Shown here: piece by piece, positions 8,114 through 16,831 of the stretch
Numbering within the stretch: the first letter of the stretch is position 1
Layout of the letters: the number at the start of each line of letters is the position of its first letter
Origin: Streptomyces chromofuscus
GTDB lineage: Bacteria; Actinomycetota; Actinomycetes; Streptomycetales; Streptomycetaceae
Direction of reading: 5' to 3'
Length of the DNA stretch: 64,000 nt
Assembly (NCBI RefSeq): GCF_015160875.1
Contig: NZ_CP063374.1
Coordinates: forward strand, 992,001-1,056,000
Made by a program: the position numbers and the translations under genes
Notes under the pieces: generated by a model
The model's input: the letters and a program-made list of their open reading frames with translations, nothing else
The model's database searches: none
Told to the model about the DNA's origin: nothing

Positions 8114-9369
8114 TGCTCACCGCGACCGGGAACCGGGATGCCCGCCTTTCCCTCTGGCTGCGCGTGCGCGAGTGCGCCGTGCCGCCCTCCATGATCGAGA
8201 CCGCGACCGCCCGCCGTCACGCCGGGGACTGGGCGGGAGCGTGCGCCGCCGCAGGCATCGACGTCGACCTCGACCTGCGTGGCGCGGCGCGTACGCACGG
8301 CCGGGAACTGGCGGCACGGCTGCGGGCCGATCTGCGCCGTCTGGCCCCGGATCTGCTGCGCTGGCACATGCCGAGAATCGCGCCCGACGGGGTGCTGCGC
8401 CCGGGTCTGACCATCGCCCTGGCACGGTACGACGCCGAAGGCGACGACGCGGAGCCGGCCCACCTCGTGGCCCGGACGCCGCCTGCCTGGGCGGACGCCG
8501 GGCAGCGGTTCAGCCTCGCGTTGTGGGACGGCTCCCGGTCCGAAGCCGGGGCCCGCCGTCACCCGCACCCGCATCCCAGCCGACGCTTCCGCCTCGACCT
8601 GCACCGTCATCTCTGGGACGCGCACAGGGCGGAGGAGCTGCGGACGCGGTCGGGGGCCGACCGGCCGCCGGGCGACGGCTGTCGCGCCGAGGAACCGGAT
8701 CTTCGCGGGCACGGCTGTGCCGTCGACCGGTGGGCGGCCGAGGCCGGCATCGTGCTCCGGGCCGAGGGGCGGTCCGCCGGTTCCGTCGCCGTGCGGCTCG
8801 GGACACGGCGACGGCTGGTCCTCGACCACGACGCGGCGGCGCCGGCCCTGCGGATCTCGGCGCCCTCCTCGGGCGGTGACACCTCCGCGCTGCCGGTCCT
8901 CCCCGACGCGGCGACCTGGGTGCCGCCCGACCTGGAGCTGGTCCGCGCCGGTCTGACCGAGGCGCACCAGTTGCATCCGCTGGTCGCCGCGGCGTTGCTG
9001 CCGGACCACCCGCCGCTCCGTCCGTCCCCTCCCCTGCCGCCCGCAGGCTCGCCGGGGCAGCCGCGGCTCGTGCAGTGCCGAGGGGCTCAGCACCGTATCG
9101 GCCTGGTCGACGGCGAGCCGACCCCGCTGGACCACGACCCGGCCGAGATCCGCCGCGAGGAACTGCTCGCCGAGCTGACCGGAACTCCCCTGCCCTGCCT
9201 GCAGGCCGTCGACGCGGCGCGCGAGGAACGGGAGGCGGCCGCTCGACAGCGGATCACCTACGGCCTGTACAGGGCGGGCCTGTTCGGCCCCGGACCCGGC
9301 GACCTCCGCCCGGGTCGGCGCCGTCCCCGGGACCACCGCACGCACCCGCGCCACGCGACGCGCCCCTGA
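8113..9369 (+). CDS. Hypothetical protein, first gene of MoxR/VWA module
   Basis: 418 residues, no signal peptide or membrane segment, no domain I recognise. It is rich in Arg, Ala, Pro and His (RRHPHPHPSRR near the middle) and ends in a basic, disordered tail. Two patches look folded: LRADLRRLAPDLLRWHMPRIAPDG near residue 80 and a C-terminal helix around AREEREAAARQRITYGLYRAG. The ATG at 8113 is preferred over the GTG at 8107 because AGGTGA ends six bases upstream. It precedes an AAA+ ATPase gene by 79 bp on the same strand; MoxR genes are often accompanied by such poorly conserved partners, so a role as substrate, adaptor or regulator of the module is an inference from context only. Confidence 0.7.
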   Translation: MLTATGNRDARLSLWLRVRECAVPPSMIETATARRHAGDWAGACAAAGIDVDLDLRGAARTHGRELAARLRADLRRLAPDLLRWHMPRIAPDGVLRPGLTIALARYDAEGDDAEPAHLVARTPPAWADAGQRFSLALWDGSRSEAGARRHPHPHPSRRFRLDLHRHLWDAHRAEELRTRSGADRPPGDGCRAEEPDLRGHGCAVDRWAAEAGIVLRAEGRSAGSVAVRLGTRRRLVLDHDAAAPALRISAPSSGGDTSALPVLPDAATWVPPDLELVRAGLTEAHQLHPLVAAALLPDHPPLRPSPPLPPAGSPGQPRLVQCRGAQHRIGLVDGEPTPLDHDPAEIRREELLAELTGTPLPCLQAVDAAREEREAAARQRITYGLYRAGLFGPGPGDLRPGRRRPRDHRTHPRHATRP

Positions 9370-9448
9370 CCACGCCCACCGGCCCGTCGGCCCGCCCCCC
9401 TCGCTCCTCTCCCAGCTTCAGCTCACTACGACCCGAAGGTGACCAACC

Positions 9449-10723
9449 ATGCCCACGCACACCCCGTCCCGCTCGACACCGTCCTCCCGACCGGCCGCCG
9501 CCGAGGCGCATCCCTCCCCACTGGTGGTGGCCGACGCGCTGTCGACCCTCCTGCGCACCACCGCCACCGAACCCCGCACCGACCCCCAACTGGAAGCCCT
9601 GACCCTGGCCGTCGCCGCCGACCTTCCCGTGCTCCTGTGGGGCGAGCCGGGCATCGGCAAGACCGCGGCCCTCACCCAGCTCGCCGCGACCCTGGACCTT
9701 CCGCTGACCACGGTCGTCGCCAGCGTCCACGAGCCGTCCGACTTCTCCGGGCTGCCCGTCGTCGGGGACGATCCCGCCGCGCAGGGCGTCCCGATGGCCC
9801 CGCCGGACTGGGCGGTGCGCCTCGTACGGGCCGGCCGCGGGCTGCTGTTCCTCGACGAGTTGTCCACCGCGGCACCCGCCGTGCAGGCCGCCCTGCTCCG
9901 CCTGGTCCTCGAACGACGGGTCGGCGCCCTGCGGTTGCCGCCGGACGTGCGCGTCGTGGCGGCCGCCAATCCGCCATCCTCGGCGGCCGACGGCTGGGAG
10001 CTGAGCCCGCCGCTGGCCAACCGGTTCGTCCATCTCCAGTGGACCCACGACCACGAGGTCGTCGTACGCGGCCTGGGTGGGACATGGCCCCGGGCGACAC
10101 TGCCCCGGCTCGACCCGGAGAAGCTGCCGGAGGCCGTGGACTTCGCCCGCCGCGCGGTGTGCGGCCTGCTCAGCGCACGTCCGAAGCTCGTGCACCAGCT
10201 GCCCAGCACCGAGACACGCCGGGGTGGGGCCTGGCCGTCGCCCCGGAGCTGGGAGACGGCCCTGCGCCTGATCGCCTTCGCGACCGCGGCCAGTACCTCC
10301 CGGGAGGTGCTGTCCCTGCTCGTCAGGGGCGCCGTCGGCGACGGTCCGGGGCTGGAGCTGCTGGCGAGCCTGGACCGGATGGACCTGCCCGATCCCGAGG
10401 ACCTCCTCGCCGACCCGGCGGGCGCCGTGCTGCCCGAGCGGGGGGACCTGCGCCAGGCCGTCCTCGACGGCGTGGTCGCGGCGGTCCGCAGGCACCCGGA
10501 CAGGTCCCGCTGGGACGCGGCGTGGGCGCTCCTGGTGCGGGCGGTGGAGACCGGGGCTCCGGACCTGGTGGTCGTCCCCGCGACCACCCTCGCCACGCTG
10601 CGCCGGGAGGACTGGGACGTGCCCGCATCGATCGAGCGGCTCGCCGGAGTTGTCTCCCTGTCCCGGCGCGCGGACCGGGCCGCCGCCCGGGTGGCCGCCG
10701 TCCCCGCGCAGGCCGGCCGATGA
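9449..10723 (+). CDS. MoxR-type AAA+ ATPase
   Basis: 424 residues. Walker A GEPGIGKT (about 65-72), Walker B LLFLDEL (about 132-138), sensor 1 VVAAANP and the arginine-finger region PPLANRFVHLQW identify a AAA+ module of the MoxR/RavA branch, which works as a hexameric chaperone-like ATPase together with VWA-domain proteins. The C-terminal third is helical and less conserved. The start at 9449 follows AAGGTGA. The stop overlaps the start of the next gene (ATGA at 10720-10723), so the ATPase and the metallopeptidase/VWA protein are translated together, strongly implying a physical complex. The client is unknown. Confidence 0.88.
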   Translation: MPTHTPSRSTPSSRPAAAEAHPSPLVVADALSTLLRTTATEPRTDPQLEALTLAVAADLPVLLWGEPGIGKTAALTQLAATLDLPLTTVVASVHEPSDFSGLPVVGDDPAAQGVPMAPPDWAVRLVRAGRGLLFLDELSTAAPAVQAALLRLVLERRVGALRLPPDVRVVAAANPPSSAADGWELSPPLANRFVHLQWTHDHEVVVRGLGGTWPRATLPRLDPEKLPEAVDFARRAVCGLLSARPKLVHQLPSTETRRGGAWPSPRSWETALRLIAFATAASTSREVLSLLVRGAVGDGPGLELLASLDRMDLPDPEDLLADPAGAVLPERGDLRQAVLDGVVAAVRRHPDRSRWDAAWALLVRAVETGAPDLVVVPATTLATLRREDWDVPASIERLAGVVSLSRRADRAAARVAAVPAQAGR

Positions 10724-11985
10724 ACCCGTCCGCACCGGGGACGCTGGACCTCGACAAGCTGTTCGCCGCCCGGCTCCAGGCCGCCCGGGCCCGCCCCTAC
10801 CTGGCGACCGCGCTGTTCGCCCTGCACCCGGTGGCGTCGCGGCAGGTGTCGACGATGGCCGTCGACCCGCACTGGCGGTGCTACGTCTCGCCGGCGTTCG
10901 TGGACCGGACCCCGGTCGAGGAACTGGCGGGCGTGTGGGTGCACGAGGTGTCGCACCTGCTGCGCGACCACCACGGACGCAGCGACCGCGTCGCGCGCGA
11001 ACGCGGGCTGAGCGGCCCCGGGGAACGGCTGCGGATGAACATCGCCGCTGACCTCGAGATCAACGACGACGTGTTCGGCGACGGACTGGTCCGCCCCGAG
11101 GGCGCGGTCGAGCCGCGGTCCCTGATGCTGCCCGAGGGGCAGCTCTTGGAGGACTACCTGCGTCAGTTCCGGCTCGGGCCGCGCCTGCAGCACCTCGCCT
11201 GGCTGGACTGCGGCAGCGGCGCCGACGGACTCGAACGTGCCTGGGACCTGGGACCCGACGGCGCGCACGGCCTCAGCGCGCAGGAGCGGGACGCGGTGCG
11301 GTTCCGGGTGGCCCAGGGCATCAACGGCCGCCCGGGCAGCGCCCCGCGGGGATGGCGGCGGTGGGCGGAGGAGGCCTTCCAACCGCCGCAGCCCTGGCGT
11401 GAGTTGCTGGGCGCGGCGGTGCGCTCGGCCACCTCCGGCCCGGGCGTCGGCGAGGACTACACCTACGGCCGTCCGGCGCGGCGCTCGGCCGGCGTGCCCG
11501 GCGCCGTGCTGCCGAGCCTGCGCCGCAGGCCGCCGCGCGTGTGCGTGGTCATCGACACCTCCGCCTCGGTCAGCGACGCCGAGTTGGGCGGCGCGCTCCG
11601 CGAGGTGGCGGCGATCACCCGAGCCGTGGGCGGGCGGCGGGACCTGATCACCGTGCTCTCGTGCGACGCGGCCGCCCGGTTCGTGGCCCCGCTGTGCCGC
11701 GACGAGGGGATCGGGCTGGTGGGCGGCGGCGGGACGGATCTGCGCACGGGCTTCGCCAAGGCGCTGCGGACCCGGCCCCGCCCGGACGCCCTCGTGGTCC
11801 TGACCGACGGCCGGACGCCCTGGCCGAGCACGCGGCCACCGTGCCGGACGGTGGTGGGTCTCTTCCCCCGGCAGCACACGTCCCGGCCGGGGGACGACGA
11901 GGACGATCCCGAGTACGTCCCGGACTCACCGCCGGAGTGGGCCCGGGTGGTGGTCATCGGGTCGCCGGCACCCGGCGCTCGGTGA
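10720..11985 (+). CDS. HExxH metallopeptidase-like protein with C-terminal VWA domain (DUF2201 type)
   Basis: 421 residues, cytoplasmic. The N-terminal half has a zinc-peptidase-like HEVSH at about 75-79 followed by LRDHHGRSD. The C-terminal domain is a VWA-like fold with a complete metal-ion-dependent adhesion site: DTSAS (about 279-283), a threonine in GGGGTDLRTGF (about 336-346) and an aspartate in LVVLTDGRTPW (about 358-368). Proteins of this build pair with MoxR ATPases. The start codon overlaps the ATPase stop. VWA partners usually bind the client through the metal site while the ATPase remodels it; whether the HExxH site is a working protease is untested. A hairpin follows the gene. 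Confidence 0.85.
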   Translation: MNPSAPGTLDLDKLFAARLQAARARPYLATALFALHPVASRQVSTMAVDPHWRCYVSPAFVDRTPVEELAGVWVHEVSHLLRDHHGRSDRVARERGLSGPGERLRMNIAADLEINDDVFGDGLVRPEGAVEPRSLMLPEGQLLEDYLRQFRLGPRLQHLAWLDCGSGADGLERAWDLGPDGAHGLSAQERDAVRFRVAQGINGRPGSAPRGWRRWAEEAFQPPQPWRELLGAAVRSATSGPGVGEDYTYGRPARRSAGVPGAVLPSLRRRPPRVCVVIDTSASVSDAELGGALREVAAITRAVGGRRDLITVLSCDAAARFVAPLCRDEGIGLVGGGGTDLRTGFAKALRTRPRPDALVVLTDGRTPWPSTRPPCRTVVGLFPRQHTSRPGDDEDDPEYVPDSPPEWARVVVIGSPAPGAR

Positions 11986-12007
11986 GTGCCCGTGGAGCGC
12001 GCGTGGA

Positions 12008-12031
12008 GCGCCCCGGGGAAGCACGGGGCGC
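12008..12031 (+). terminator. Hairpin after the MoxR/VWA module
   Basis: GCGCCCCG (12008-12015) and CGGGGCGC (12024-12031) form a perfect eight-base stem with an eight-base loop, 22 bases after the stop codon of the VWA gene. Confidence 0.6.
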
Positions 12032-12074
12032 GCAGGGCTTCGAGCCGTCGCGTCCGGGACACGGTTCCGGCCCC

Positions 12075-12111
12075 TTGCCCCGCTCCCCGTCACCGACCTA
12101 ACCTCACTTTG
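12075..12111 (+). promoter_or_regulatory. Promoter, probably giving a leaderless transcript
   Basis: TTGCCC (12075-12080) and TAACCT (12099-12104) are separated by 18 bases. A start six or seven bases beyond the -10 box falls on the GTG at 12111, and no ribosome site precedes that GTG, so leaderless translation is likely. Confidence 0.5.
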
Positions 12112-13316
12112 TGCCGCCAATAAACAAAACCCGTTCGCACAACGCCGTGCCGGGCAACGACCATGGACTCACCCGCCTCCGCATCGCCCTGACCACCTTC
12201 TTCGCCCTCGACGGCTTCGTCTTCGCCGGCTGGGTCGTCCGCATCCCCGCCATCAAGGAACAGACCGGCGCCTCCGCCAGCACCCTCGGGCTCGCCCTGC
12301 TCTGCGTCTCCGCCGGCGCGGTGGTCACGATGATGCTCACCGGACGCCTGTGCCGTCGCTTCGGCAGCCACCCGGTGACCGTGGTCTGCGCCGTCCTGCT
12401 CTCCCTCACCGTCGCCCTGCCGCCGCTCACCCACTCCGTGACCGCCCTCGGCGCCGTACTGCTGCTCTTCGGCGCGGCCTACGGCGGCATCAACGTCGCC
12501 TTCAACAGCGCCGCCGTCGATCTCGTCACCGCCCTGCGGCGACCGGTGATGCCCAGCTTCCACGCCGCCTTCAGCCTCGGCGGCATGGTCGGCGCCGGCC
12601 TCGGCGCACTGGTCGCAGGGTCCCTCTCCCCCACCCGGCACCTGCTCGGGCTCACCCTCGTCGGCCTGCTGGTCACCGCCCTGGCGGGACCGACGCTGCT
12701 GCGCCGGAAACCGCCGTCGCCGCCGGAACGGATGCCGTCCGACGTGCGGGCTCCCCGTCGGACCGGTGCGCGGACCCGCGGCCTCGTGCTCGTCTTCGGC
12801 CTGATCGCGCTCTGCACGGCCTACGGCGAAGGCGCCTTGGCCGACTGGGGCGCCCTGCACCTGGAGCAGGACCTGCACGCCTCGCCCGGGGTGGCGGCCG
12901 TCGGCTACTCCTGCTTCGCCCTCGCCATGACGGTGGGCCGGCTCACCGGGACCGCGCTGCTCGAACGCCTCGGCCGCACCCGCACCGTGATCGCCGGCGG
13001 CACGACCGCGGCGGCCGGGATGCTGGTCGGCTCGCTCGCGAACTCCCTGTGGGCCGCGCTCCTCGGCTTCGCGGTCGCCGGGCTCGGTCTGGCCAACCTC
13101 TTCCCGGTGGCCGTCGAACGGGCGGGCGCGCTCGCCGGCCCGAGCGGCGTCGCCACGGCGTCGACACTCGGGTACGGCGGCATGCTGCTCGGGCCGCCCG
13201 CCATCGGGTTCATGGCCGACTGGTTCTCACTGCCGACCGCGCTGACGAGCGTGGCGGTACTGGCGGGCATCGCCGCCGTGATCGGGTTCGCCACGCGTGG
13301 GGTGGCCGAGCGCTGA
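12111..13316 (+). CDS. MFS transporter
   Basis: 401 residues with about twelve hydrophobic helices. The N-terminal half reads ALTTFFALDGFVFAGWVVRIPAIKEQTG and has the MFS loop 2-3 pattern as GRLCRRFGSHPV; the second half repeats it as TGTALLERLGRTRTV. The arrangement resembles the YbjJ/sugar-efflux type of MFS proteins, but substrates of these are mostly unknown. The protein sits in the cytoplasmic membrane. The GTG at 12111 is taken as start because of the promoter placed directly before it; GTG at 12147 (MPGNDHG) is an alternative. No neighbouring gene suggests the cargo. Confidence 0.82.
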   Translation: MPPINKTRSHNAVPGNDHGLTRLRIALTTFFALDGFVFAGWVVRIPAIKEQTGASASTLGLALLCVSAGAVVTMMLTGRLCRRFGSHPVTVVCAVLLSLTVALPPLTHSVTALGAVLLLFGAAYGGINVAFNSAAVDLVTALRRPVMPSFHAAFSLGGMVGAGLGALVAGSLSPTRHLLGLTLVGLLVTALAGPTLLRRKPPSPPERMPSDVRAPRRTGARTRGLVLVFGLIALCTAYGEGALADWGALHLEQDLHASPGVAAVGYSCFALAMTVGRLTGTALLERLGRTRTVIAGGTTAAAGMLVGSLANSLWAALLGFAVAGLGLANLFPVAVERAGALAGPSGVATASTLGYGGMLLGPPAIGFMADWFSLPTALTSVAVLAGIAAVIGFATRGVAER

Positions 13317-13464
13317 TACGTCGAGGAGGGCGGGGCCGAGACGTCGACCGCCCGGCAGGGCACCCGGGGCGCAGCGACGCGTACGTGAATCCGCCGAATT
13401 GCACCAGGTGGCACAGCAAAAAACGCTCCCCCTCGACCGCGCTCCATGCGGCAGACTCACCCGC

Positions 13465-14232
13465 ATGGAGACCGCCGACTTCATCAACACCCTCGACCGG
13501 GAAGGCCGGTTGCTCGCCGCGGCCGCCGCCGAGGCCGGGACCGACGCCAAGGTGCCGACCTGCCCGGACTGGCAGGTCAGTGACCTGCTGCGGCACACGG
13601 GCATGGTGCACCGCTGGGCGACCGCCTTCGTCGCCGAGGCGCGGACCTCGTACCAGCCCGGAGAGGAACTGCCCGACCTCGACGACGACGACCTGCTGAG
13701 CTGGTACCGGGAGGCGCACCGCCGGCTCGTGGACACCCTCACCACCGCGCCGCCCGACGTGCAGTGCTGGCAGGTGCTGCCCGCCCCGTCCCCGCTCCTT
13801 TGCTGGGCGCGGCGGCAGGCGCACGAGACAACGGTGCACCGCGTCGACGCCGAGGCGGCGCGCGGCGGTTCACTCACGGAGATCGCCCGCGACGTCGCCC
13901 TGGACGGCATCGACGAACTGCTGCGCGGCTTCCACGCGCGCCGTAAGAGCGCTGTACGCACCGAGGAACCGAGGGTGCTGCGGGTACGGGTGACCGACGG
14001 CGGCGAGGTGGACGACGCCGGCGACGCGGACGACGCGGTGTGGACCGTACGACTGTCCGCGGAACCGCCCGTGACCGAGCGGAACGACGCCGGTTCCGCC
14101 GACTGCGAGCTCAGCGGACCGGCCGTACGGCTCTATCTCTCGCTGTGGAACCGGCTGCCGTTCCCCGAGGTCGTCGGGGACGGCGCGCTGGCCGACCTGT
14201 GGCGGGAGAAGTCCGGGATCGTCTGGAGCTGA
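13465..14232 (+). CDS. Maleylpyruvate isomerase-family (mycothiol-dependent type) protein
   Basis: 255 residues. The N-terminal DinB-like four-helix domain begins ADFINTLDREGRLLAAAAAEAG and has the typical VPTCPDWQVSDLLRHTGMVHRW; the metal-site histidines are probably those in the RHTGMVHRW and QAHETTVHRVDAEAA segments. The C-terminal half resembles the SCP2-like part (LYLSLWNRLPF). Proteins of this family use mycothiol, the actinobacterial thiol, in isomerisation or transfer reactions, but most are uncharacterised. The ATG at 13465 was chosen because homologous sequence begins there; a longer frame from 13297 would overlap the previous gene. No partner gene is adjacent. Confidence 0.82.
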   Translation: METADFINTLDREGRLLAAAAAEAGTDAKVPTCPDWQVSDLLRHTGMVHRWATAFVAEARTSYQPGEELPDLDDDDLLSWYREAHRRLVDTLTTAPPDVQCWQVLPAPSPLLCWARRQAHETTVHRVDAEAARGGSLTEIARDVALDGIDELLRGFHARRKSAVRTEEPRVLRVRVTDGGEVDDAGDADDAVWTVRLSAEPPVTERNDAGSADCELSGPAVRLYLSLWNRLPFPEVVGDGALADLWREKSGIVWS

Positions 14233-14311
14233 GCGCCGGCGGCGTGACCGCCACCCGGCACGGCGCGCCGCCGTGAGCGAGGTCAGCCGCCGCTGGTCGC
14301 GGGCGCCCGGC

Positions 14312-14701
14312 TCAGTCCGCCAGCATCCGTGTCAGGACCGCGCGCTGCACCGGCAGCACCTCGCCGTGCAGGGCGCGCCCCTTCTGCGTGAGCGCCACGC
14401 GGACCCCGCGCCGGTCCTCGGGACACATGGCGCGTTCCAGGAGCCCGCCCTTCTCCAGTCGGGCGATCAGCCGGGACAGCGCGCTCTGGCTGAGGTGCAC
14501 CCGCTCGGAGATCTCCTGGACGCGCAGTGAGCAGGCGCCGGACGCGGGGCCGGAGACGAGCACGTCGAGCACCTCGAAGTCGCTGGCACACAGGCCGTGT
14601 TGGTGCAGTTCGCGGTCAATCTCGCACTGCGTGCGCGCATGCAGGGCCAGGATGTCCCGCCACTGCTCGACGAGCGCCTGCTCGACCTTCTCCGCCGCCA
14701 T
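14312..14701 (-). CDS. MarR-family transcriptional regulator
   Basis: 129 residues with the MarR winged helix: LRVQEISERVHLSQSALSRLIARLEKGGLL (recognition helix and turn), the wing MCPEDRRGVRVALTQKGRAL and flanking dimerisation helices. Such dimeric repressors often respond to phenolic or drug-like ligands and control an adjacent efflux gene. It is divergent from a drug-efflux-type MFS gene 85 bp away, with palindromes in the shared promoter, which makes that transporter the probable target and autorepression likely. The ligand is unknown. Confidence 0.88.
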   Translation of the reverse strand: MAAEKVEQALVEQWRDILALHARTQCEIDRELHQHGLCASDFEVLDVLVSGPASGACSLRVQEISERVHLSQSALSRLIARLEKGGLLERAMCPEDRRGVRVALTQKGRALHGEVLPVQRAVLTRMLAD

Positions 14702-14730
14702 GACCGCACCGTAGCAGAGAGCCGAAATCT

Positions 14731-14780
14731 ATTGCACCATCATTAAATGCGCTTGCAATGGATGCATGTGCATGTAGTCT
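14731..14780. promoter_or_regulatory. MarR operator and MFS promoter
   Basis: ATTGCA (14731-14736) and TGCAAT (14754-14759) form an inverted repeat, and ATGCATGTGCAT (14762-14773) is a second near-palindrome. TTGCAA (14753-14758) and TAGTCT (14775-14780), spaced 16 bases, make a promoter for the MFS gene whose start point would be at or just before the ATG at 14787. A MarR dimer on the first palindrome would cover the -35 box. Confidence 0.6.
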
Positions 14781-14786
14781 CGCGCC

Positions 14787-16298
14787 ATGACTTCTCCGCT
14801 CACCACTTCGGCGCCCGAGGGGCGCTGGACCCCTCGCCTGTGGGGCACCCTGCTGGTGCTCTGCGCCGCGATGTTCCTCGACGCGCTGGACGTCTCGATG
14901 GTCGGCGTCGCCCTGCCGTCCATCGGCTCCGATCTCGGTCTGTCCACCTCGGCCCTGCAATGGGTCGTCAGCGGCTACATCCTCGGCTACGGCGGCCTGC
15001 TCCTGCTCGGCGGACGCACCGCGGACCTGCTCGGCCGGCGCCAGGTGTTCCTCGTGGCCCTGGGCGTGTTCGCTCTCGCCTCACTGCTCGGCGGTCTCGT
15101 CGACTCCGGCCCGCTGCTGATCGCCAGCCGCTTCATCAAGGGTCTCAGCGCGGCCTTCACCGCCCCCGCCGGCCTGTCGATCATCACGACGACGTTCCCC
15201 GAGGGCCCGCTGCGCAATCGCGCCCTGTCCATCTACACCACCTGCGCCGCCACCGGCTTCTCGATGGGCCTGGTGCTGTCCGGCCTGCTCACCGAGGCCA
15301 GTTGGCGCCTGACCATGCTGCTGCCCGCGCCGATCGCCCTGATAGCCCTGGTCGCCGGCCTGAAACTGCTGCCGCGCAGCTCCCGCGAACGCGACCACAA
15401 CGGCTACGACATCCCCGGCGCCGTCATCGGCACCGCCTCGATGCTGCTGCTGGTCTTCACCGTCGTCCAGGCGCCGGAGGTCGGCTGGGCCTCCGCCCGC
15501 ACCCTGCTGTCGTTCCTCGCCGTCGCGGTCCTTCTGACGGTGTTCGTCGTGATCGAGCGGCGCTCCCCCGGACCGCTGGTCCGGCTCGGTGTGCTGCGTT
15601 CGGGCACCCAGATCCGCGCGCAGCTCGGGGCCATGACCTTCTTCGGCTCCTACGTCGGCTTCCAGTTCCTGGTCACGCTCTACATGCAGTCCCTGCTCGG
15701 CTGGTCCGCGCTGCACACGGCGCTCGCGTTCCTGCCTGCGGGCGCGCTGGTGGCGCTGTCGTCGACGAGCGTGGGCTCGATCGTGGACCGGTTCGGCACG
15801 CAGCGCCTCCTCGCGGTGGGCTTCGCGCTGATGGTCGTCGGCTACGCGCTGTTCCTCGGCGTCGACCTCGACCCGGTCTACGCCGCCGCCATCCTGCCGA
15901 GCATGCTGCTGATCGGCGCGGCCTGCGCGCTGGTCTTCCCGTCGCTCAACATCCAGGCCACCAACGGGGTCGACGACCACGAGCAGGGCATGGTCTCCGG
16001 CCTGCTGAACACATCCGTACAGGTCGGCGGCGCGATCTTCCTCGCCGTGGTGACGGCGGTGGTGACCGCGGGCGCCCCGGCGGACCCCACCCCGCAGGCC
16101 GTCCTCGACAGCTACCGGCCGGGCCTGGTCGTGGTGGCGGCAATCGCCGTCGCGGGCCTGCTGATCGCCCTGACGGGCCTGCGGACGAAGCGTGCGCAGC
16201 CGTCGGTCGTGGCCGCCCGGTCCGTGGTGAAGGTGTCCGGGGTGGAGGAGTCCGGGGTGGAGGGGACGGAAGCGGAGCGCGTTCCGGTCCGCGACTAG
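14787..16298 (+). CDS. DHA2/EmrB-type MFS drug efflux transporter
   Basis: 503 residues with about fourteen membrane helices, the DHA2 drug:proton antiporter layout. Motif C-like ALPSIGSDLGLSTSALQWVVSGYIL and the loop 2-3 motif GGRTADLLGRRQVF are present in the first half. Such proteins export drugs or secondary metabolites in exchange for protons across the cytoplasmic membrane. Expression is probably controlled by the divergent MarR protein. There is no ribosome site before the ATG and the promoter lies about 7 bases upstream, so translation may be leaderless. The soluble tail contains a short duplicated VSGVEESGVEG-like stretch. Confidence 0.9.
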   Translation: MTSPLTTSAPEGRWTPRLWGTLLVLCAAMFLDALDVSMVGVALPSIGSDLGLSTSALQWVVSGYILGYGGLLLLGGRTADLLGRRQVFLVALGVFALASLLGGLVDSGPLLIASRFIKGLSAAFTAPAGLSIITTTFPEGPLRNRALSIYTTCAATGFSMGLVLSGLLTEASWRLTMLLPAPIALIALVAGLKLLPRSSRERDHNGYDIPGAVIGTASMLLLVFTVVQAPEVGWASARTLLSFLAVAVLLTVFVVIERRSPGPLVRLGVLRSGTQIRAQLGAMTFFGSYVGFQFLVTLYMQSLLGWSALHTALAFLPAGALVALSSTSVGSIVDRFGTQRLLAVGFALMVVGYALFLGVDLDPVYAAAILPSMLLIGAACALVFPSLNIQATNGVDDHEQGMVSGLLNTSVQVGGAIFLAVVTAVVTAGAPADPTPQAVLDSYRPGLVVVAAIAVAGLLIALTGLRTKRAQPSVVAARSVVKVSGVEESGVEGTEAERVPVRD

Positions 16299-16546
16299 CG
16301 TCTGTCCGGCGGCTGGGGTCCCCCGTCCGGCGGATCGAGTCTCCCTACCGGCCGATCGAGTCCCGCGTCCGGCGGGATGAGGCCCAGAGGCCCCGACGGT
16401 TCCTGAGCGGCGCTGCAGTTGAGGGGGCGCGGCTCGTGCGGCTGCACGTCGGAACGGAGGCCCGGCAGCGGCCGGGAAGCCGAATCCAACAGGTGCCCTG
16501 CGGGGCCTACTTGCTCCGCAGGGCGCCCGCCTGTTTGATGCGCGTC

Positions 16547-16831
16547 ATGGAGAGCTACGGGGGACGGCGTACGCAGGCCGAGCGGGACGCGATCACCGTC
16601 GAGATCGGGTACGCGCTGTGCAGCGCGGCGTTCGCGGCGGCCGTGGTCTTCGGGGCGGTCGCCGGTCCGGCGTGGCTCTTCGGACTGCCCCGCGCGGTGG
16701 ACACGGCGCTGGTCCGGGCGGGTCTGGCCCTCGGGCTGGTGCTGTTCGTCGTACGAGTGATCGCCGTACTGGTCCGTTTCCGGCACGCAACTCAGCCGAG
16801 CCAGCCCGGCCGCACCAGCCCCGACTCGTAG
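16547..16831 (+). CDS. Small two-helix membrane protein
   Basis: 94 residues starting MESYGGRRTQAERDAITVE. Two hydrophobic segments (GYALCSAAFAAAVVFGAVAG at about 25-44 and ALGLVLFVVRVIAVLVRF at about 61-78) are joined by a short loop. The opening RRTQAERDAITVEIGYAL recurs in small Streptomyces membrane proteins that I believe are grouped as DUF6332; no function is known. Its last 40 bases overlap the 3' end of the convergent response-regulator gene. No clear ribosome site precedes the ATG, and the 16299-16546 spacer upstream holds CGGCGGATCGAGTC-like repeats but no other gene. Confidence 0.7.
   Translation: MESYGGRRTQAERDAITVEIGYALCSAAFAAAVVFGAVAGPAWLFGLPRAVDTALVRAGLALGLVLFVVRVIAVLVRFRHATQPSQPGRTSPDS

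Noticed and set aside
11237-11985. Overlapping frames on both strands in the MoxR/VWA module
   Set aside because: They are high-GC shadow frames; the VWA and HExxH motifs fix the true frame.
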